Origin: Diphasiastrum complanatum | Lineage: Eukaryota; Streptophyta; Lycopodiopsida; Lycopodiales; Lycopodiaceae | Reading direction: 5' to 3' | Length of the DNA stretch: 64,000 bases | Assembly: GCA_029204225.1 (NCBI GenBank) | Contig: CM055111.1 | Coordinates: forward strand, 23,684,899 to 23,748,898 | In this document: one piece after another, positions 21,291 through 32,370 of the stretch | Numbering within the stretch: position 1 is the first letter of the stretch | Layout of the letters: each line of letters starts with the position of its first letter | Made by a program: the position numbers and the translations under genes | Notes under the pieces: generated by a model | What the model was told of the DNA's origin: nothing | The model's input: the letters and a program-made list of their open reading frames with translations, nothing else | The model's database searches: none

Positions 21291-24200
21291 ATGTCTCAAT
21301 TCGCACCTAGTCCCCTCTGCCTCTACCTGCCGATGGCGATTGCATCTTTGGTGCTGCAAGGAGTGGTAGCTCTGAACATTCTGACTTACGGTTACGTCCT
21401 TAATCAAACTCAATATCTCAATGTGTCGGATTATTATCTGGTATTGCAGGGCGACTGCGACCTGGTGACGTACCATGGCTCTCAGGCCTTGTGGAGGAGC
21501 AATACATCTGGGAAAGCAACTGACTGCATCCTCCAAATGCGCATTGATGCAAAGCTGATTCTCTACGATCCAATATTAGACAATACATTTTGGTCTTTGA
21601 ATTATACATCGTTTGCAGCTATGTTCTTCCCTTTTAGTTTGAACTATTTCCTCATTTTGAAAAGCGATGGCAACCTCAGCATTTATGACTTTGCAGACCT
21701 TAATTTAATCTGGGATGGTACTCTACCAGTTTCTGCCCTGGCACCATCGCCTACACCCAATCTTACCTTTCCGCTTGATCCTCATCTGGCCTGGACTCCA
21801 CGGCCTGTTCCTGTCTTCGGCATTTCATACATGCCGGTAGGATATCCCCTTTATAAGAACTCATCATTGAAAAGTGGCGAATTCAATCTAATTTTGGAAT
21901 CTGACTGCAATTTGAGAACCAAGGATCGAAATGGCAAAATCTTATGGGAAACCAATACAAGTGATTCTTCACCTGATCCCAACTGTCAGTTGATATTGCC
22001 ACAAGATGGTAATCTTCAGATCCGGACCGGAAATTCCAGCGTTGTTTGGCAGAGCAAAGCCTTTGGCGATTCTTCTGTGAATTGGGTCCTCTCTGTGGAT
22101 GGCAGAACTGGGAATGTCTCAGTCAGTGACATTTTGAAACCGAATAACGTCCTCTGGACCAATGTCGGTTCATCAAAGGGAGATTCGGTTACATGGGTAT
22201 TGGTTGGTGTCATCGGTGGATGTGTACTTATTATTGGCATCATAGCCGCGGCCGTTGCATTGAGATACTATGCGTTTGCAAGTAAGCAACTGTAGATGCA
22301 ACGCTCCTTGTTGCTAATATGTTGCCGACTACGGATCTAAGATTATAGGGATGACTAAATAGTGCTCTTTTGTGATCAGATCGCACGTCTGACCCGGCTG
22401 AGAGGGAGCTTCAGCAAAGATTGCAGAAAAATGGAGGGAAATCACAGGCGCTGGCACTGGGCAAGATAAGGCAAGCAACAAAGAATTTCCAGCAAAAGAT
22501 TGGCGAAGGTGGTTTTGGGGAAGTGTTTCACGGCATATTGGCAGACGGGCAAGAAGTTGCAGTTAAGGTTTTGTCAGCAACCTCTCACCAAAGCAAGCTG
22601 GAGTTTTTCAATGAGGTGACCAGCCTCAACTTTGGTTCATGAAGGATCAGAGAAAGTTGTGTTCAACAATATCGACAGCGAGTCAGATTTCAATGTATAG
22701 TTTTAGAGTGGTTTGCTATCATCATATTGTTTTGCAGAACTAGTGGTTATGTAATATCTACCATGGTGTTACAGATTGAGCTCCTTTCTGTGGTGCACCA
22801 CAAGAACCTCGTTTCACTTGTGGGCTACTGCCTTGCACCGAAAGATCAGATACTCGTCTATGAATATATGAGTGGAGGAGACCTCCGAGGAAGACTACAA
22901 GGTAAGAGCAATTAAAACAATTTAGAATTTTTGGGTTTGAGCATGTATTTGGGTGTAGAGTTGCAAATGTAACAACGTTTTGTTCAGCCTGACTACCATG
23001 TGACTAGCAACCCCACCTAATCCGAACAAATGGTGGAAGCTTAATTCATGGTGGAATGATTTACCTTCCACCAACTCAATCCCGTAGAGAGCAACATATT
23101 TTGCATCCTGACTACGGTGGACACTCGTGGGCTTCATTGCATGGTAAAGAGATGGAATTTCAAGATTTCCCTATTAAAGCTCCCAACATTATTTGATCGA
23201 GGCAAAATATGTCAAGAGAATAATGGTAGTAACACTATTTCCACCTAAACTCCATAAAAACTAAATCTATTCATGACATGTCATTAATACATTGCTCCTT
23301 CAACGTTTGCATACTTTGATTGTGCTACATTGCATTGCGGATCTCTTTTTAGGGGAGCGTGCTGCAGAAAACCCACTGAGCTGGAAACAACGAACAGAAA
23401 TTATTCTACAAGTTGCAGAAGGTAAATTCGTAACACATATGATTTTATCACTAGATTAAGTCAAGTATTCATCTTTTTCATGGCATGAATATTCTATTAT
23501 GTCGACTTAATCTTGAATATTGGCTCCCTATTTTTTATTCTTATGTAGGGATTGAATACCTACACGATAAATGTGCTCCAGCAATCATCCACCGTGATAT
23601 AAAAAGTAACAACATCCTTCTTTCTGAGAAAGTTGTTGCGAAAGTGGCTGATTTTGGGCTCTCTAAACTGCGAGCTGTTGAGCAGGAAGGCTTCACCCAT
23701 ATTACTACACTTGTTAAAGGGACGGCTGGCTATCTTGATCCAGAGTGAGATTTATGCTTTCATTGTACAATTGTGCTCTTGATCTCCACCAGCAAGTGAA
23801 AGAACAATTTACCGTGCAGTTGCAATAGACTTGACAGCCTCTTTATGTTTGCAGATACCATGAGTCAGGAAAACTTACTGAGAAAAGTGATGTGTATGCC
23901 TTTGGAGTTGTGTTGATGGAGATTCTAACCGGACATAATCAACTTTTGGTTGTACATAAGGTAAGATAACAATTTAATTGAGATCTTTGTTTCATTTAGC
24001 GCTTCTACCCTCAAAAAAGCTTTCAAGCTCACAATGGACTATGTCTATTTTAGGTTACCCAAGCATGGCGTTCAAACCAACTTGATGGACTAGCAGATCC
24101 AAATCTAAAGGACATCTTTGACAGACAAGAATTTTCAACCCTCGTCAAGCTTTCTCTTTCATGCGTGATGAAAAAGAGTAGCGATAGACCGTCCATGCCT

Positions 24201-24425
24201 CAAGTAGTGCAAATTCTTCGACAGATTGCCTCGGCTCAAGTGGAACCACTACAATATGAGGCCAAATGTGATGAAGTGTCACTCCATACCCAAATTTTAG
24301 CTTATGCCTTTGAATCTGAAATATTAGATGAGCACAAAACGAGTGAATTCCCTATTCTGTCATCGTTTTCTGAATCTTCTTCCAATAAGTGGATCTCGAG
24401 CCAGTCTTCCTCGTCAATCAATTGA
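21291..24425 (+). CDS. Receptor-like kinase with two bulb-type lectin domains, 7 exons
   Basis: Predicted exons 21291-22281, 22380-22615, 22775-22901, 23353-23421, 23549-23744, 23855-23960 and 24054-24425 join in frame to 698 codons plus stop; every intron is GT-AG. Residues 1-27 look like a signal peptide. Two bulb-lectin-like domains follow (about 31-145 and 183-292, each with QGDCDL/SDGNL/QDGNL-type motifs), then a membrane segment (about 301-325). The kinase keeps the glycine loop [11 protein letters not shown] (372-382), Lys393, HRD with Asp491, DFG with Asp509, GYLDPE (535-540) and RPSMPQVV, so it should be an active Ser/Thr kinase at the plasma membrane. S-locus glycoprotein and PAN domains usual in G-type lectin kinases are absent. 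The start is the first ATG before the signal peptide. Ligand and pathway are unknown. Confidence 0.9.
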
Positions 24426-25365
24426 TAGTGATCTAGCATCTCTCTTTTGCTCCAATGTCACATATACTAAAAATAAGGTAGCAAGATACTAAGATTCCAA
24501 ATAAGATATTATAGTATACGTATCCTACCTATCTATTTGTGAGGCTTCCCATTGCTTCTAGAGATGTTACAAAAACGCAATGAGTAGATGTGTTAATAAT
24601 TGGTGCAACTTGCCCATTCCTAGAAACATAGCATACAAAAATGAGAAATGTAGTCTTCATCCATGTAAGCTTGGGTGTGAAGTGTAAATTGTCAAGAATG
24701 AGCAAATGCCATCTTCAACACTTCCAAGCATTTTCTAGAAATTCCCATGTGGCATAGTCAAAAGTGCCTTAAATTAGGAGGCATGGCTTTGGATCTAATG
24801 GAGATATATTTGGGAGCTATTGGCTTGAGGTAGAACTACCACACTCTCTATTCTCTATAAAATGAAGGTACCATAGTCAAGTGAATGCTAACTAGCCGAA
24901 AACCTTTGTAGTACAATTAGCATTTGGATTTTGCCTTGATTTAAATTCTATGTGATGTATTGGATCTTCGATTCTTCTAATAACTCCCAATACATGTCAA
25001 GACATTGTTGTCAATTGCATTGATGTTGGTTTTACTTGCATTGGATGACTATGATGTAATGATATTTGAAAGTTGATTCCTCACTACCACCAGATGCATG
25101 AGTTTCAACACTTTTTTTGAGCATTTTTTTGAATGGTAGAATCGAAAATGGGGTGCGAGGGAAGTTGGCCGGATGTCCTCCATAACATCTCAAAAATTCT
25201 TTTACTCTGAGGAGCGACTTGAATCACGTACCACCATCTAGGATCTGAACGGTTGGGTTGAAAGACCACCTAAAATTGATCGATGTTACCATAAACACTC
25301 ATAATTAGTATCTATGTTAGAGTATTGCTTGGGTATACACACATACAATTTCTTTTAATACAAAA
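24426..25365. other. No gene recognised (3' flank of the kinase)
   Basis: AT-rich. AATAAG-type words at 24474 and 24502 could serve in polyadenylation of the kinase transcript, but this is weak. Confidence 0.35.
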
Positions 25366-25810
25366 TCAATTGATTGACATAAAAAGAGTATTGACTACTT
25401 GAATACATATATGTACATACTCATATTGTTGAGGAAAAATAAATGTGTTGCTTTGATCTGTCCAAGGCTTGGTGGAATATTCAACGACAAAATAACCACT
25501 CATATATTTCCTCACGGTCGCATTAGGACCATTACAAATAGCTTTAAACCATTTTACATCAAATATGAAAAAGCTTAATTGCCTAAATCCAACTTCCAAG
25601 ATGTCATTGATTGTCCCACAATAATCAAGTTGAAAAGAGAGTAGATTGGTGTCAATCGTGTTTATTTGACTCTCTTGAGTACAATTTGCCATGACTCCAC
25701 AATCATATGTATTTCTATTTTATCAATGTGCTCCTCGTACAAAAACGTTGTCCATGTTTCTACAATGCATTGTGTTTTTTGTACTGAATGAGAAAGAACA
25801 GAATGTGCTA
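25366..25810 (-). pseudogene. CACTA transposase C-terminal (DUF4216-like) fragment
   Basis: The minus strand carries CGVMANCTQES, LDYCGTINDILEVGF and FFIFDVKWFKA, followed by EPF-like and IFPQQYEYVHI residues. This fits the DUF4216 module found at the C-terminus of plant CACTA transposases (YYGxxxxILEL, lFkCkWfd, aqqVfYv). About 325 nt are open. The rest of the transposase is absent; the tnp2 block at 11.8-13.6 kb has the same strand but is too far away to link by sequence alone. It abuts a copia gag start at about 25820. Confidence 0.6.
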
Positions 25811-25824
25811 GTGAAATAATAAAT

Positions 25825-25994
25825 CTTAATTGAGGATGTCGTGGAGGTGCCAAAGGTCTTTCCTCCACACCTACAAAAATGTCCATCAAATCATTCATTT
25901 TAAGGAGAGACTCCATTCTCACCTTCCAAGTAGAATAATTTGTTGAGATAAGCCTATCATTGCCTTCCAACATGAAGCCACTTGATGTTGCCAT
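25825..25994 (-). pseudogene. Ty1/copia gag N-terminus (relative of the intact element)
   Basis: From the ATG at 25994 the first 55 or so residues (GFMLEGNDRLISTNYSTWKV, DIFVGVEERPLAP) match the intact element's Gag start. Similarity then ends. The upstream leader (to about 26430) also resembles the intact element's leader. This is a 5' fragment cut on both sides. Confidence 0.85.
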
Positions 25995-26629
25995 GTTGCA
26001 ATGACTTGATCTTCTCTTTCAACCTGTTCCAATGCACAAAGCACTTTCTTGAATGTTAGCAAATGAACTCAAGAAAAAATCATAAAGATATGGAACCTCT
26101 CAAATCTCTTTCTTGCACCAAACCTAGCAAATCAACACATAGAATGGAAGATACTTGATCAACCTACAATGTTATAAACTTTTGTACTTTTATGATTAAA
26201 ATACACTCTTGAAAAGTCTAGCAATTTCAAAAACAAGAGATCCAATAAAAAATAGGGTTTCTACATAGGAACAAAAATTTGAATAATTCACTTTCTATAT
26301 GAAAGTTCTACAAAGTTGATATATATTCTTGAAGAATGCAATAAGACCTATTCAATGCAATTAAAGTTGTCACATTCCAAATGAAACCAAATCAATTTCT
26401 ACTTGTTTCTCAGGTTGAAGGCTGTACTAAAGCCTATAGTACACACATGTGGGCTCGGATTTCAATTTTGATCAATGCTTTTATTGATAATGCTTGTTGT
26501 TTGTCAAATTGCCAATCTAGATCAACTTTTTTGTGTCTAGTTTTTTGATAGAATGTTAAGCAAGCATCCAATCACTCTTGTAGATCTTTTGTAGATCCAT
26601 TTATGGTCCTAAATTACAGTACTTTCACA

Positions 26630-26641
26630 TGGTATCAGAGC
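26630..26641 (+). other. Primer-binding site (initiator-Met tRNA)
   Basis: TGGTATCAGAGC immediately after ...TTTCACA of the LTR. Confidence 0.85.
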
Positions 26642-27067
26642 CAAGTACAAGAGCATAAGCCATTGATCTAATGCAAATCCATTTTTAGCAAGTTTTGGTG
26701 CTATAAAGTAGTATTGAGAGGGCAAGCTAGAATCTTGATTTTGGTGAGGAGATTTGATCCCAAACTTAGTAGGGGTCCAAATCCGTACTGTCCACATGTG
26801 TGGGCACCTCTGAACCTACATTTAATGCATGGTACTTATTTTATCCAAAAAAAATTCAATTTGTGAGCTGTTGGTGTAATTTTTGGTGGAGATCCTAGGA
26901 TAATCTACCAAGATCATTTGCCATTGATTAGATTTGAATTTGTTTCATGGAATCTAATTAATCTAGGCTGAGTTCAAGTCCTATTAAGGTTAAAAACAGG
27001 TCTTGAAAGTACACCAAGAAGGAAGAAAGAGATTAAGTCATTTTTTTGTCCAAAAATAGCCACAATT

Positions 27068-27417
27068 GGCAGGATTTGATTGTAAGTAGATTTCACATCA
27101 TCTTATCTTCATTCCAACTTTGTGAAGGAGTGCTAGAACTGAGATTATAAGTCCATTTGTTGGACTAGAAGTCTAATTTGAGTGAAAAACTACAAGAGAG
27201 AGATCTTAGTGAGTTTCTAGAGACAATCAAATCCATTTCTTGGCAAGATTTGTTTGAAAGTAGTTTTCACTTCATCTTATCTTCATTCCAGCTTTGTGAG
27301 GGAGTGATAGAACTGTGATTATAAGTCCATTTGTTGGATTAGAAATCAAATTTGAGTGAAACACTGCAAGTGTGAGACCTTTGTGAATTTCAAGTCAATC
27401 AAATCTATTTCTTGTTT
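27068..27417 (+). repeat. 174-bp tandem duplication in the element leader
   Basis: Two adjacent copies share phrases such as TCATCTTATCTTCATTCCA and GATTATAAGTCCATTTGTTG at a spacing of about 174 bp, with scattered differences. Confidence 0.8.
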
Positions 27418-27435
27418 GTAGAAGTCACTAGTAGG

Positions 27436-28160
27436 ATGGGATCTGTTGGAGCATACCTTCTAGAAGCTAGTGAGAGATTGAATTCTACAAATTATGCTAT
27501 TTGGAAGGTTAGGATGGAGTCACTCTTGGTGCTCTAAAACCTTTATGAGTTCTTGATTGAAGATGAAGATGAACCTCTAGGTGCACATGAGTTAGCTAGA
27601 TACAAGAAGAGATCTAGGCTTGCACTTCATTGTGTGAAGATGAATGTGAGCCATGATTTGTTGAGATAAGTATCAGCTTGTACTAGTGCTAAAGAGGCTT
27701 GGGAGTCTTTAAAATCAATAGCAACACTTCTTGAGTTCTTATGCTTAGAAATCAAATTTTGCAAAGCATGAGGAGAAGTGAGGAGTGTGCACACGATTAT
27801 GTACTCAGAATCAAGTCTCTAAATAGGGAGTTGGCTTCCATTGGAGAGAAAATTTATGATGGAGAGCTTGCACAATTGTCCTTAATGGTCTAGGAGATGA
27901 CCTTGCAAATTTGGTCCAAAGTTTTGCCATCCAAGAGACTTTGCCAACTATAGAAAAACTTCACAATGTATTAGTGGCTGAAGAATGTAGGATGCTCCAT
28001 GCAAAATCTAGGATGAGCTCCTTGTCATTGTAGGATGGTGATGAGAAAGCCAATTTCTCATTCAAGGGAATAGGATGATCCATCAAGCTCAAAGGACAAG
28101 TCAAAGCAGAAATGCTTCTTTTGTGAAAAGAAGGGGCATTATGCATCTGAATCCTATAAG
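27436..28160 (+). pseudogene. Copia Gag of the shortened element, with stops
   Basis: From ATG 27436: AYLLEASERLNSTNYAIWKV, then a stop after ESLLVL, IEDEDEPLGAHELARYKKRS, KMNVSHDLLR, a stop, TSAKEAWESLKS, DYVLRIKSLNREL and LNGLGDDLANLVQSFAIQET across frame changes, and a zinc knuckle near 28110 whose last Cys is Ser (CFFCEKKGHYASES). It is clearly related to the Gag starts at 61924 and 37983. It could not be translated intact. Confidence 0.82.
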
Positions 28161-28175
28161 AGGCTAAGAGCACAA

Positions 28176-28997
28176 GTGGAGGAGGACAAACAAGGAAACC
28201 TTGCAAAGGAGGAGGAGGAGGATGAAGTAGATGTATTCTTGATGGCATCTACATCCTCACCAACAAGCAATAGCAATTCAAGAGACAATTGGTGGATCGA
28301 CAGTGGGGCTAGATCCCACATGTCTTGTGAAAAGGACTTTTTGTCAACCTTACACTCTTTCAATGCTGTTAAAATTTTTGTCATTACTGCAATTGATGAA
28401 GAGTGTAGGATAGATGGTGTGGGCGCCATCTCTTTGTGTCTAGAATTCTCAAAATGCATGGATCTAGAAAATGTCCTTTATGTACCATCAATCACCAAGA
28501 ATATGCTTAGTGTTGGTCTACTCTTAGAAAGTGGTTTGGATGTCCAATTTAAGCATGGTGTTTTCTTCATCTTGAAGAATGATGTTTGCATTGCAAAGGG
28601 ATTTGAACATGGAAGATTGTTTAAGTTGGAAGCTAGTGTTGCTTTTGAAATAATGAGCTTGGCAAAGGAGGAGATCACTCAAGAGGAGATCTTGGCAAAG
28701 TGTGATGTTGCTTGCATTGAGGAGGAGCATCAAAAGGAGGAAGATCTTGAGGATCAACCTCAAAGCATGAGAGTTCCAAGGGAGTCCTCAATGACAATGG
28801 CCGAGTCACCAAATTGCATGCAAATTGTCCATTCAAGTGTGCATCTTGCAAGGGTGGTGAGCATTGGAGAGTCTACTATCTTTGAATACTTTTTGGAAAG
28901 TAGTAGTAGATATGAGGTGACTTGTTTCTTACCGTTAAGATTCATGGTGTTTATTACTTTGTATGACAAGACAATGAAATGGGATGCTGTGAAATAA
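28176..28997 (+). pseudogene. Copia protease plus non-copia tail (273-residue ORF)
   Basis: After an acidic stretch the ORF has WWIDSGARSHMSCEKDF, the retroviral-type aspartic protease site (DSG intact), then IDGVGAISLCLEFSKCMDLE, VLYVPSITKNMLSVGLLLES and GRLFKLEASVAFE as in other copia pre-integrase regions. The zinc-binding WHxRLGH and CxxC parts never follow. Instead there is an acidic region (EEHQKEEDLEDQPQ) and an unfamiliar tail ending TMKWDAVK. So the junction replacing integrase and RT lies near 28660. The frame is open, in contrast to gag. Confidence 0.7.
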
Positions 28998-29265
28998 AGC
29001 AATTTCATTGGATAACTATTTTTGTAATAGTTTGAATAGAGTCATAAAAGATGAAACATCATTTGCTTTGGAATACTTTGTGTCCACATGCTTTGTGCAT
29101 GATCATTCCAATGTAAGGACCAAAGATTATCCTATTTCAATGATAGGAATAATGGTAATGTTTTGCTCTTCAAGTAGAGATTGTAGAATCTACTTGTTTT
29201 CCACCAAAGAATGTAGAAATGTGATCTTTCAAGAGTGAAAGATTTGTAAGCTTGAAGAAGCACTT

Positions 29266-29580
29266 TTGGATCAACACCTTATTCAATTCATTGATGTTTT
29301 GGAGTCAATTCAAGTGGAGGATCAAGCTCAAGACCCGAGGACCTTAAGAAAAACCTTGAGTATCAAGATGGAGCCATCTAGGCTCAATCATATGGATCAA
29401 GCAAGGCAAGTTGTCTTTGACAACATTATGTATGCACTTAATAGTTTAATTGATGTATCTTCAAGTGCACAAAATACCTTGAATCCATGGCTTGGCATGA
29501 TGTTTAGTTTTGAAGTATGCTACATGTATATAGACACATTTATGGAACATCTTGTAGGGGGATCCTCTAAGAGGTGGTGA
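29266..29580 (+). CDS. Unassigned ORF in the shortened copia element
   Basis: The 104-residue ORF (LIQFIDVLESIQVEDQAQDP, QVVFDNIMYALNSLIDVSSS) lies between the protease ORF and the polypurine tract, where integrase/RT would normally be. No domain is recognised. It may be captured sequence or a chance ORF; amphipathic helices are plausible. Confidence 0.35.
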   Translation: MDQHLIQFIDVLESIQVEDQAQDPRTLRKTLSIKMEPSRLNHMDQARQVVFDNIMYALNSLIDVSSSAQNTLNPWLGMMFSFEVCYMYIDTFMEHLVGGSSKRW

Positions 29581-29705
29581 AAGATCCTTCATGGACATCA
29601 TTCTCTATTGGAGTCTCAAAAGTTCCTTGTTTGTAGCTGAATTTTTTAGACACTTCTAAAAGCTTTCATTCATCTATCAAGAGAGTTGTAAATAGATCAA
29701 GCTAA

Positions 29706-29715
29706 ATTTGAGGAG
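29706..29715 (+). other. Polypurine tract before the 3' LTR
   Basis: ATTTGAGGAG precedes TGTGAAGAATTGCC at 29716. The LTR is lost after about 75 bp. Confidence 0.6.
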
Positions 29716-30083
29716 TGTGAAGAATTGCCAAAAATTGGCAAATAATAAGCATGTGATCCTACTTACAAAACGATAGCTAATAACACGATGACATTTGTTT
29801 TGGGACTTTGACCTGAAAAAGAGTAATTTTTTTTGGTGTTTTTTAATGGTCCTAGTTTTAGGCCAAAATCATGGATTTTTTTTAATAAATCTCTAAATTT
29901 TGTTTTTAAAAAAAGCCAAAAAATGCATATTTTAAATAAAGAACTACAAGTTTTTTGTTGCAAACTTCATAAAACCATCATAATTACAAATGAAATAATA
30001 ATTCAAGAGAACAAATGATTTTTGGAACTCAAAATCCCATTGAAATACAAAATAACTTAAATTATATTTGCACATTCTTTTTT

Positions 30084-31985
30084 TTAAAGTACATTTTCTA
30101 AGGAATTTTCACTGATGCCTCTCAGTTCAGAACTTGACATATTCTCAACACTCTCGTTTTCAACTGATGAAGTGGAAGACCTGTCTTCTTCATCAGAGTC
30201 AACTGGCATGTCTTCCTCAGAATCCGTGTCTAATGTTGACAAAACAATCTTGTAAATCAGCTTTTCTCTGTTGATGACGAGTGGAGGATGATGGTTTTTT
30301 AAGTAATCCAAGTCATTCTTTCAATATAGATATTGTTGACTTTCGTAAATGATTGGTCATTGTTAATTCAAAATTGAATGCCAAAACATCTACACCCTGC
30401 AGATTCAAATCGTCGACTCTTGGTTGATTTTTTGGCAATCTCTTTCTCTTGCCCTTTGGATCTACTTGCAACATTTTGAGTTCGTACCTTCCCAAAAAAG
30501 CATTTGTTGAAGTGGTGCACAACCAATGAACACATAGTACTTTTGTTTGATTGCTATTTTGAATAAAACCAAGTACTTTGGCAATCCGAAATGGATGTCC
30601 TTCATTGTTTTCTAAAGCTAGAAGTGCAACAAGGCTTCTAATTTGGATTTAATTCAAATCACCGTGCCATTTCATTTTTGCAGCTTTTACACTTTGCCTA
30701 TTCTTCCTTTTGCCCACATAAATTTCATGTTCCTCACCTTGCACAAGCTGCAAGAAATCATTATCTCGAGGAAAATCTGAAAATTCGACAGTCGTAGTTG
30801 ATGTTCCTAATTTATGAGGCCAATGAAATTCATCAGTTGTTGATGTATGTTTGAGATTGAGAAAACTGATTTTTTGTTTCTCGAAAAAGTCCATCCACCA
30901 ATGCTGATCAAACTCATCAAAAAAATGATAAGCTGCTTGAATACTTGATTCCAAAAAATTTAATGAGGCAAATGGATCAATCTCACGATGTTCTCTTTGC
31001 GCCTTTTGTTCTTCTAGCAAGGACTTCAAGGGAGATAACACAACAAGCTTGATTTGAGTTGATGGAATGTTAAGCAAAAACTGAACTCCTTCAAGAGGTA
31101 GTCACGAAACTGAATTTGAAAATAGTTTGCCCCATAATAATATAATGTCTGACTCCTTACATTTGATTTTAAATTGGTGCTGAAAGCTAATATCATTAAT
31201 ATTAGTTACGCATCGCTCTGTTTCATTGGATGCCTATATAATCATGAAAATCATATGTGTGTCTGATTAATGACACGTTTGGCTTTGGCACATACGATTC
31301 CTCAACAATGCTTTGAAGCACTAGTAATGAAAAAGCTTTCTTGCGTCTCAACCTCTTAGAAAGGCAACTAAACCTTTGATCAATTTGATCGTGGGTATGT
31401 CCTACCAACAAAAATCCTATTTTTATTTTTTTGAAAAAAACTTTCTCCACTAGCATAGACAAGTATGCCAAAATAGTTTGATTTTTATTTTTTCTAGCAG
31501 TGTTGTCAAGCTGTAAATAAAGTATTTCTGGAAGATTTTTATCAAATTCACAAATTGTCTTATGTACAATGGTGATCGTCAAATTTGAACAACATTGTTT
31601 TCTTCTGATCCATGCCATCAATAACAAGGCCCAAATATTTTTGTGGACATTCCAAACATTTATTTCAATGCTTGGCCAACTTTTGTCTTTCAACTATTTG
31701 TTGATCTCTGTGCAGTTGAAGAGCTTTTGCAGCATCCACTTAAAATACAATGATTCACTTAATTAATAGAATAAAGATCATAACATAATGGTATTAAAAA
31801 GACTGCAACATAATTTTTTTCAAAATAGAAAGTATGAAAATGAATGACAAATTTGATTAATATTTACCTTTCTCGTCATTGGCCTTTGCAAGTTGTTTTG
31901 CGTCTTTAACAACTCGCAAGTGGAGCATACTGTCATTCGTGATTTTTTGGAAATCTTTGCCAGTCCAAAATCTCTTTTTCAAATT
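30084..31985 (-). pseudogene. DUF7869-like protein gene remnant (possible transposase-related)
   Basis: Four open blocks in order on the minus strand: an exon-like piece near 31985-31867 (VCSTCELLKDAKQLAKANDE) with a GAGAAAG/GTAAAT donor; 31693-31223 with LPEILYLQLDNTARKNKNQ, IGFLLVGHTHDQIDQRFSCL; 31077-30649 with WPHKLGTSTTTVEFSDFP; 30522-30313 and 30311-30084 ending in an acidic Ser-rich tail. The LQLDN...KN and VGHTH..ID..FS motifs are what I remember of the eukaryotic DUF7869 family, whose members often look like multi-copy mobile genes. Blocks are separated by stops and one-base shifts. Function is unknown; the conserved D, H, H and D could be a metal site, which is inference. Confidence 0.6.
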
Positions 31986-32370
31986 CTAAGAAAATATGAG
32001 TAACTCAAATAGAGAACATTTTTTGTTTTTGCAAACTCTTTGTACATAAAAAATATTTTTAATTTTGTAAAATTATCCTGATTTTATTTTAAAAGGTATT
32101 ATTATTTAATATAAGCTAATTTTAAATTATTTATGAAAATCTTTTGACCAAACTTTCGTAGCTTGAATTATTTTCTTGCAAAATATAGTATTTTTTTTAC
32201 ATTACAATATATTTATTTGAAGCACTTTAAATTTGGATACCGCTAAAAAAAATTAAAATATTTTCAAAAAATGGGTCTCCTAGTCATTTTTTTTTTTTTG
32301 TCATCATGTTTAATATTCTGAATATCTCTCTTTCTCTTTTTATGATCACTAACTCTAAGGAGTCAACTAC

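Larger units (their letters stand above)
26445..29790 (+). mobile_element. Shortened copia-type element with gag and protease only
   Basis: The element has the tail of a 5' LTR ending TACTTTCACA at 26629, an iMet primer site (26630-26641), a leader with a 174-bp duplication, a gag frame from 27436, a zinc knuckle, a protease, then two further ORFs, a polypurine tract (29706-29715) and a 3' LTR start TGTGAAGAATTGCC (29716). The internal part is about 3.1 kb and contains no integrase, RT or RNase H. Both LTRs are incomplete: the 5' one is cut by a copia gag fragment, the 3' one by the element at 29.8-32 kb. It would need enzymes in trans. Confidence 0.7.

Noticed and set aside
22282-22295. Stop codon closing the lectin ORF after residue 334, suggesting a soluble lectin protein
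   Set aside because: The stop lies just past a good GTAAGC donor at 22282, and splicing to 22380 continues the frame into the kinase. A truncated isoform by intron retention remains possible.
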